This document shows, piece by piece, positions 59,284-64,000 of a stretch of DNA of 64,000 nt. The notes under the pieces are model-generated. The model searched no databases, was not told the DNA's origin, and was given only the letters and a program-made list of their open reading frames with translations. Positions within the stretch are counted from its first letter, which is position 1, and each line of letters begins with the position of its first letter. A program made the position numbers and the translations under genes. Origin of the DNA: Zhaonella formicivorans (lineage in GTDB: Bacteria; Bacillota; DUOV01; Zhaonellaceae); the NCBI RefSeq assembly GCF_004353525.1, contig NZ_CP085524.1, forward strand, positions 754,001 to 818,000. Direction: 5' to 3'.

Positions 59284-60174
59284 GTGGATAAATACGGTCT
59301 AATTATATTGGTTAGTATAATTATGGGCACAGTGGCCAGGCTCTTAATGCTAAGAACCGATTACCGTTTTTATCCGGGCTACCCCCATGGCTATGTAACC
59401 CACATATCGGTTGGCTTCATTGCTGCAGCCTTGGGGGCGGTAGCTGTTCCAGCGCTGGCCGAAAAAGATTTTACCGCAGTCACGTTTTTGGCGCTAGCGG
59501 CTCAGCAATTTCGTGAGATTAGAAATATGGAGAGGGAAGCGTTGGCAAAACTAGAAAAGAGAGAACTGGTGCCAAGAGGCTTAGATTATATTGAAGGAAT
59601 TGCCAAAGTGTTTGAAGCGCGCAATTATTTGGTCATGGGGACTTCTTTGCTGGTTAGTTTTGTCAGCTATTTCTCAAACTATATATGGGGAATCGCTTCA
59701 GGGATAGCAGCTTTTGTGATCGCCAAAATGTTGATGCGGGGCGAAACTATCGCCGATATTGCCACTATTCAAGCGGCCCGACTTCATTTTGAAGGTCCTT
59801 TTTTAAAAGCAGATGAAATTGTAATCATGAATGTGGGCCTGAAAAAAGCACAAGAAAAAATCATGCGCGATGGTTTGGCAGTGCGAATAATTCCTAAAAA
59901 CGATAACGGACGATTGACATTGCATGATGCAGGACAAAGACAAGCAATTATCCATACAGCAGCAGCTTTGTTGGGAACGAAGAGAGAAATTGGCGAAGCG
60001 GAGTGGACTCCATTGGCACGAAAGAATTTAGATACAGGAGAAGTCTGTTTATTTATAATTCCAAACGAGCCTGATCTTGACTGCTTAATTGAGGCAGTCA
60101 AAAGAACACCGGTTTTAGAGAGCGCAAAGCGCAGGCCGCTTGCTACCACGATTGGTAAAGCTGCTGCAGATTAA
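59284..60174 (+). CDS. YIEGIA-domain membrane protein
   Basis: A 296-residue protein named for its YIEGIA motif, seen here in RGLDYIEGIAKVFEARNYLVM (about residue 102). Two or three N-terminal helices (LIILVSIIMGTVARLLML; VGFIAAALGAVAVPALA), two central ones (LVMGTSLLVSFVSYFSNYIWGIASGIAAFVIAKML), and a soluble C-terminal domain. GTG 59284 follows GGGGGGTAGCGCTA. The next small gene is its usual partner. Function is unknown; it occurs mainly in spore-forming Clostridia, and the spoIIP context suggests sporulation. Confidence 0.88.
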   Translation: MDKYGLIILVSIIMGTVARLLMLRTDYRFYPGYPHGYVTHISVGFIAAALGAVAVPALAEKDFTAVTFLALAAQQFREIRNMEREALAKLEKRELVPRGLDYIEGIAKVFEARNYLVMGTSLLVSFVSYFSNYIWGIASGIAAFVIAKMLMRGETIADIATIQAARLHFEGPFLKADEIVIMNVGLKKAQEKIMRDGLAVRIIPKNDNGRLTLHDAGQRQAIIHTAAALLGTKREIGEAEWTPLARKNLDTGEVCLFIIPNEPDLDCLIEAVKRTPVLESAKRRPLATTIGKAAAD

Positions 60175-60196
60175 CCAGGTAATACAGGAGGGCGCG

Positions 60197-60388
60197 ATGG
60201 AGTTTGAGGGATTACAGGCCATCATCGTAACAGAGGATAGCAAAAACAAAGTACTGCCGGGGGGAACTCCGGTTTTTATAGCCGAAAATGAAAGGGAACA
60301 ACAGCAGTTAGCCACTGTTTTTAGCAGAGTGCTTAGTGCTATGGCGCACGACCTGGAAAACGGTGTTTTAATTATTGTAAAACATTGA
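60197..60388 (+). CDS. Small partner ('capping complex subunit') of YIEGIA
   Basis: A 63-residue protein, FEGLQAIIVTEDSKNKVLPGGTPVFIAENEREQQQLATVFSRVLSAMAHDLENGVLIIVKH, with a beta-alpha-beta look. It matches the small family that accompanies YIEGIA genes. ATG 60197 follows AGGAGGGCGCG; an in-frame upstream start in the YIEGIA gene has no site. Its function is unknown, and the name comes from the family annotation as I recall it. Confidence 0.8.
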   Translation: MEFEGLQAIIVTEDSKNKVLPGGTPVFIAENEREQQQLATVFSRVLSAMAHDLENGVLIIVKH

Positions 60389-60405
60389 TCCAAGGGTGAA
60401 GATGG

Positions 60406-60903
60406 ATGAATATAATTTATCATTGTTATGGAGGAGCTCACTCTTCGGTGACTGCAGCAGCAATACACCTTGGATGGCTTTCTCATTCCAAAATACCAAC
60501 TGCGGAGGATCTGATGAAACTTCCCTATTTCGACGTGCAAATTAGCGATGACCATGGAGTTTTTCGTTTTCTGGGCAGGGATGAATCCGGTAACCGCATT
60601 TTTATTATCGGCAGAAGAAATCTGGGGAGCAATTTTGAAAACTTAGTGTATGGATTGGCAGATATCTTCGAGGTTCCAAAAGAAGATATGCTTCTGGTAA
60701 ATACCATGCCTTTTGTTAATTGGATGATGGTGCTAGGAGGGTTTTTATCCAGAGGTTTGAAGATACCTTTAATTGGAAGGCCAATTGTGATTAAGGGAGT
60801 ACAACACTCCTTTTTTAAATTCGTTGCTTTGGTGGAAAAGGTGAAAAGCATCTACCCACCTTACTATTTACCCGAGCAAAGTTTTAGGAGTGTATTAAGT
60901 TGA
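60406..60903 (+). CDS. DUF3189 family protein, first copy
   Basis: A 165-residue protein with NIIYHCYGGAHSSVTAAAIHLGWL at the start, FGRDESGNRIFIIGRRNLGSNFENLVYGLADIF-like central features (LGRDESGNRIFIIGRRN), and a C-terminal basic segment. DUF3189 members are restricted to Clostridia and have no known role. AAGGGTGAAG precedes the ATG. It overlaps the second DUF3189 gene by 4 bp. The HCYGGAHSS segment resembles a nucleotide- or metal-binding loop, but no canonical motif is present. Confidence 0.85.
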   Translation: MNIIYHCYGGAHSSVTAAAIHLGWLSHSKIPTAEDLMKLPYFDVQISDDHGVFRFLGRDESGNRIFIIGRRNLGSNFENLVYGLADIFEVPKEDMLLVNTMPFVNWMMVLGGFLSRGLKIPLIGRPIVIKGVQHSFFKFVALVEKVKSIYPPYYLPEQSFRSVLS

Positions 60904-61352
60904 TAATAATTTATTATTGCCAAACTGGAAAGTATGCTGCTTTAGCTGCTGCAGGCCTGCATTTAAAGGTGCTAAATACCAGCATGAAATTGAAAGAACT
61001 TGTAACCTTTTTTAAAAGTTACGAGCAGCCGATATTTCTACCCATTTATATAGGGGAAGATTCAGAAGGGAGAAAAATTTACGCTCTAGGCACAGCCATG
61101 GAAAAAAAACTGACGGCTAAAATTATCGATAGTTTCCAACAAACATTTTACGCCGGTAAAGAAGCGGTTGCTACAATTGACGTTTTGCCTCAGCTGAGTT
61201 TTTTCGTGTTGCTGCTGGTGCGCCTCTTACCTTTGCGTTATTTCAACTGGCTCGGCGATAGAATTATAGCATTTGCTATCTGGCAAAACCTCCAGGTTAT
61301 CCAAAAACAAATTCGTAATCAACTATTAAGCTTGACTAGCGGTAGCGAATAA
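60900..61352 (+). CDS. DUF3189 family protein, second copy
   Basis: A 150-residue paralogue of the preceding gene: IIIYYCQTGKYAALAAAGLHLKVL aligns with its N-terminus, PIYIGEDSEGRKIYALGTAMEKK with its middle. The His-Cys and Gly-rich start of the first copy is changed here (YYCQTGKYAALAAA), so the two may have diverged in function. The start is TTG 60900 within the TTGA overlap. The pair suggests a heterodimer made by tandem duplication. Confidence 0.8.
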   Translation: MIIIYYCQTGKYAALAAAGLHLKVLNTSMKLKELVTFFKSYEQPIFLPIYIGEDSEGRKIYALGTAMEKKLTAKIIDSFQQTFYAGKEAVATIDVLPQLSFFVLLLVRLLPLRYFNWLGDRIIAFAIWQNLQVIQKQIRNQLLSLTSGSE

Positions 61353-61377
61353 TGGATAATAATGGGGATGAAAAGGG

Positions 61378-62730
61378 GTGGGGACGCTGCCAAGAACACG
61401 AGGCGCTAAAATTGCTGAAGTTATCCCCGAAAGTATAGCCGCAGAGCTTGAACTTGAACCGGGGGACAAATTAATAAAAATAAACAACCAAACTATCGAT
61501 GACCAAATTGCCTACAGGTACCTGCAGGCTGATGAGTATGTGGAACTCTACATCGAAAAAAAAAACGGAGAAGAATGGATTATAGAAGTAGAAAAAGATC
61601 CCGATGAAGATTTGGGACTGGTTTTTGCGGAAGCAACTTTTGACGGCATAAAGGAATGCCGCAACAAATGTATCTTTTGTTTCGTAGATCAGATGCCCGC
61701 AAATCTTAGAGAAAGTTTGTATGTAAAAGACGATGATTACCGCTATTCTTTTCTCTTTGGTAACTTCATAACTTTGACGAATTTGCGGACGGCTGATATG
61801 GAACGAATTGTCCAGTGGCGGTTAAGCCCGCTCTATGTTTCCATCCATACCACCAATCCGGAGTTGCGAAAAAAAATGCTTGGCAACCGTAATGCCGGCA
61901 AAATTTTAGAACAGCTACACTACCTAATAGACAACGGGATAAAAATCCATGGTCAAATTGTACTGGTACCTGGAGTCAACGACGGCGAAGAATTAAAAAA
62001 AACTATCGAGGATCTGGCTGAATTTGCGCCGGGCATGCTGTCTTTGGCGGTAGTGCCGGTGGGGTTAACAGGCAATAGGTCTGGACTGGAGCCACTGCAT
62101 CCTTTTAACCGGCAATCGGCAAAAGAAGTCCTTAGGTTGGTAGAAAGCTATCAGCAGTTTTTTCTAGAAAAAATAGGTTCTAGATTTGTGTTTGCTGCTG
62201 ATGAGTTTTTTATTCTAGCTGAAGAAGAGATTCCTGAAAGCAGCTATTACGAAGAATACCCACAGCTTGAAAATGGCGTGGGTCTTGTAAGGTTATTTGT
62301 CGACGACTTTCACAGGATTAAAAACAGTTGGCCCCATGAGTTCAAAGTTAAGGATCCCGTGGTAATCTTAACCGGCAAATCAGCTTTCGGTATGCTGCAA
62401 GACCTAATCAAACAACTAAAAGAAAAGTGGCCAAAACTAAATGTGCAATTGTTAGCAGTGCCTAATATTTTTTTTGGACCTACCGTAACAGTTGCGGGAT
62501 TGTTAACCGGCAGGGATTTAATTCATAGTTTAAGCAGTAATGCCTTACCTAGGGAAGCAAAGGTTCTGTTTCCCGATATTGCGCTCAAGGATGGGGAGTT
62601 TTTTTTAGATGGATTAAGAGTAGAGGATGTGGAAAATTGCACTGGTTATAAATTAGAGCCTGTACCTACTACTCCCAGGGGACTTTTGGAAGCGGTTACC
62701 GGTATAAAAAACGCTGCGGAGGAGGTGTAA
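61378..62730 (+). CDS. DUF512 radical-SAM-like iron-sulfur protein with PDZ domain
   Basis: A 450-residue protein: an N-terminal PDZ-like domain ([27 protein letters not shown]), a radical SAM-type cluster motif [14 protein letters not shown] (CxxxCxxC, about residue 98), [30 protein letters not shown], and a C-terminal DUF512 half with [17 protein letters not shown]. It is widespread in Clostridia next to der, and its substrate is unknown. The start is GTG 61378 after AAGGG; ATG 62732 of der follows its stop by one base. Confidence 0.9.
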   Translation: MGTLPRTRGAKIAEVIPESIAAELELEPGDKLIKINNQTIDDQIAYRYLQADEYVELYIEKKNGEEWIIEVEKDPDEDLGLVFAEATFDGIKECRNKCIFCFVDQMPANLRESLYVKDDDYRYSFLFGNFITLTNLRTADMERIVQWRLSPLYVSIHTTNPELRKKMLGNRNAGKILEQLHYLIDNGIKIHGQIVLVPGVNDGEELKKTIEDLAEFAPGMLSLAVVPVGLTGNRSGLEPLHPFNRQSAKEVLRLVESYQQFFLEKIGSRFVFAADEFFILAEEEIPESSYYEEYPQLENGVGLVRLFVDDFHRIKNSWPHEFKVKDPVVILTGKSAFGMLQDLIKQLKEKWPKLNVQLLAVPNIFFGPTVTVAGLLTGRDLIHSLSSNALPREAKVLFPDIALKDGEFFLDGLRVEDVENCTGYKLEPVPTTPRGLLEAVTGIKNAAEEV

Positions 62731-62731
62731 T

Positions 62732-64000
62732 ATGGCTAAACCTGTAGTGGCAATTGTTGGCAGGCCAAATGTAGGCAAATCGACCCTTTTTAACAGGTTA
62801 ACCGGGAGAAGGAAAGCCATAGTTGAAGACGTTCCTGGAGTTACCAGGGATAGGCTTTATGAGGAAGCCGAATGGCAGAATAAAAAATTTACGGTTATTG
62901 ATACAGGCGGAATACAGTGGGATAACGATCCCATTTCCTTTCAGGTTAAAAAGCAGGCGGAACTGGCTATTGAACAGGCTGATGTAATTGTTTTTGTGGT
63001 TGACGCCAGGGCGGGTTTGTTAGCAGATGACGAAGAAGTGGCAGCAATTTTGAGAAAAGCTGGCAAGCCAGTAATTGTGGCTGTAAATAAAGTGGAAAAC
63101 TTTGCCGACCAGCCAGTATATGAATTCTACAAGCTGGGGCTGGGGGAGCCGGTTCCCATTTCTGCGGCCCACGGGATGAATACCGGCGACCTCCTGGATA
63201 AGATTGTGCAAAGTTTTCCGGTCCACCCGGAGGATGATTATCCTGCTGATGTCATTAAAATTGCGGTTATTGGTCGTCCTAACGTAGGTAAGTCTTCACT
63301 GGTGAATAATTTTCTGGGTGAGAAACGGGTAATAGTCAGCGATGTCCCAGGTACAACCAGGGATGCCATTGATTCCTTGTTTAGTTATGAAGGCAGAAAT
63401 TACTTGATCATTGATACGGCTGGAATGCGCAAAAAAGGAAAGATAAATGATCCAATAGAGCGTTACAGTGTATTAAGGTCATTGAAGGCTGTCGATAGAG
63501 CAGATGTTGTTTTAATGCTGATTGATGCTACGGAAGGCGTTACGGAACAGGATAAAAAAATAGCCGGTTATGCCCACGAGCAAGGGAAGGCTTCGGTAAT
63601 TGTAGTAAATAAATGGGATGCAGTACAAAAAAATGATAAAACCATGAATCAATTTGATGAAAATATTCGTGAACAATTAGGCTTTATGCAGTATGCCCCC
63701 ACCATGTACATTTCCGCCCTGACAGGCCGGCGGGTATGGAAATTGTTAGAGCTGATTGATTTTGTAGCTGAACAAGCCAACAGGCGAATACCGACAAATG
63801 TACTAAATCAGCTAATATCAGAAATTGTTGCTTTAAATCCACCCCCGACCGATAAAGGTAAAGCTTTAAAAATTTTTTATGCTACTCAAGCAGGAGTTAA
63901 ACCTCCTACTTTTGTGTTATTCGTTAATGAACCTGAGTTACTGCATTTTTCTTACCGGCGGCACATTGAAAATCAATTGCGGCAAGCTTTTGGCTTTGAG
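62732..64000 (+). CDS. der: GTPase Der (EngA), truncated by the window end
   Basis: Essential 50S ribosome-assembly GTPase. GGAGGTG precedes ATG 62732, and the frame stays open to the edge (423 codons of an expected 435-445). The two GTPase domains are evident: [24 protein letters not shown] and NKVE; then [29 protein letters not shown] and VNKWD. The C-terminal KH-like domain starts [23 protein letters not shown]. Its first NKVE varies from the usual NKxD; the Asp-to-Glu change is worth a read check. Confidence 0.95.
   Translation, partial: MAKPVVAIVGRPNVGKSTLFNRLTGRRKAIVEDVPGVTRDRLYEEAEWQNKKFTVIDTGGIQWDNDPISFQVKKQAELAIEQADVIVFVVDARAGLLADDEEVAAILRKAGKPVIVAVNKVENFADQPVYEFYKLGLGEPVPISAAHGMNTGDLLDKIVQSFPVHPEDDYPADVIKIAVIGRPNVGKSSLVNNFLGEKRVIVSDVPGTTRDAIDSLFSYEGRNYLIIDTAGMRKKGKINDPIERYSVLRSLKAVDRADVVLMLIDATEGVTEQDKKIAGYAHEQGKASVIVVNKWDAVQKNDKTMNQFDENIREQLGFMQYAPTMYISALTGRRVWKLLELIDFVAEQANRRIPTNVLNQLISEIVALNPPPTDKGKALKIFYATQAGVKPPTFVLFVNEPELLHFSYRRHIENQLRQAFGFE

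Overview
ORGANISM. The window is chromosomal DNA of an endospore-forming, low-to-mid GC Firmicute of the class Clostridia, most like the Peptococcaceae/Desulfotomaculum-Thermincola side of the group (inference from gene content, not a database match). It carries spo0A, spoIIM, dacF-spoIIAA-spoIIAB-sigF, a spoVA operon without spoVAA/spoVAB, cotJABC, gerW, spmAB and spoIIP. It also has an ispH-ribosomal protein S1 fusion, a YIEGIA/DUF3189/DUF512/der run and a single-membrane macAB-type exporter. No tRNA, rRNA, CRISPR array, prophage or intact insertion sequence was recognised. Nearly all genes are on the + strand; the exceptions are cotJABC, a stress-protein-like gene and a tiny mciZ-like gene. 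|| LAYOUT. 1-1.9 kb: end of spo0A, a thioredoxin-fold protein without CxxC, a MerR regulator. 1.9-6.1 kb: glycosyltransferase, trehalose-phosphate synthase and phosphatase, then a decayed galU relic. 6.2-10 kb: steA, GT2, a MraY-like transferase and DUF3866. 10-16.6 kb: mciZ-like gene divergent from a Nudix gene, an unknown protein, spoIIM, ald, xerD, deoB, punA. 16.7-24.3 kb: dacF-spoIIA-sigF, dodecin, spoVAC-AD-AE-AEa-AF. 24.4-31.7 kb: mgtC-like gene, a secreted internal-repeat protein, a MacAB-type exporter and a CssRS-like two-component system. 31.7-34.7 kb: cotJ operon and a lysine riboswitch with lysA. 34.9-41.7 kb: site-2 protease, trpS, scpAB, DUF2953, gerW, spmAB, rluB, stress protein. 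41.8-46.9 kb: zinc-ribbon protein, cobO, unknown gene, ilvC, FAH-family enzyme, flavoprotein, membrane protein. 46.9-53.5 kb: hutP, aroH, a trpF-like gene, then an attenuated aroF-pheA-tyrA-aroA-cmk operon. 53.5-57.1 kb: a 217-bp inverted-repeat element, ispH-rpsA, fni. 57.2-64 kb: DUF1614, spoIIP, YIEGIA and partner, two DUF3189 genes, DUF512, and der running off the end. || INTEGRATION AND MOST INTERESTING POINTS. Much of the window is sporulation machinery: phosphorelay output, sigma-F control, engulfment, spore-core dipicolinate transport and coat. It is interleaved with housekeeping operons. The strongest candidates for something undescribed are: (1) the aroF leader, which has a good promoter, a 5' hairpin, several UAG triplets with 8-nt spacing and a 23-codon peptide ORF with four Phe codons overlapping an intrinsic terminator, with a HutP-family RNA-binding protein gene 1 kb upstream; (2) a 41-codon gene resembling the FtsZ inhibitor MciZ, convergent with DUF3866 and divergent from the Nudix gene, with a sigma-E-like promoter; (3) a 217-bp element with perfect 14-bp terminal inverted repeats and nested GC-rich palindromes; (4) a galU relic behind the trehalose genes; (5) a degenerate trpF paralogue in the aromatic cluster.
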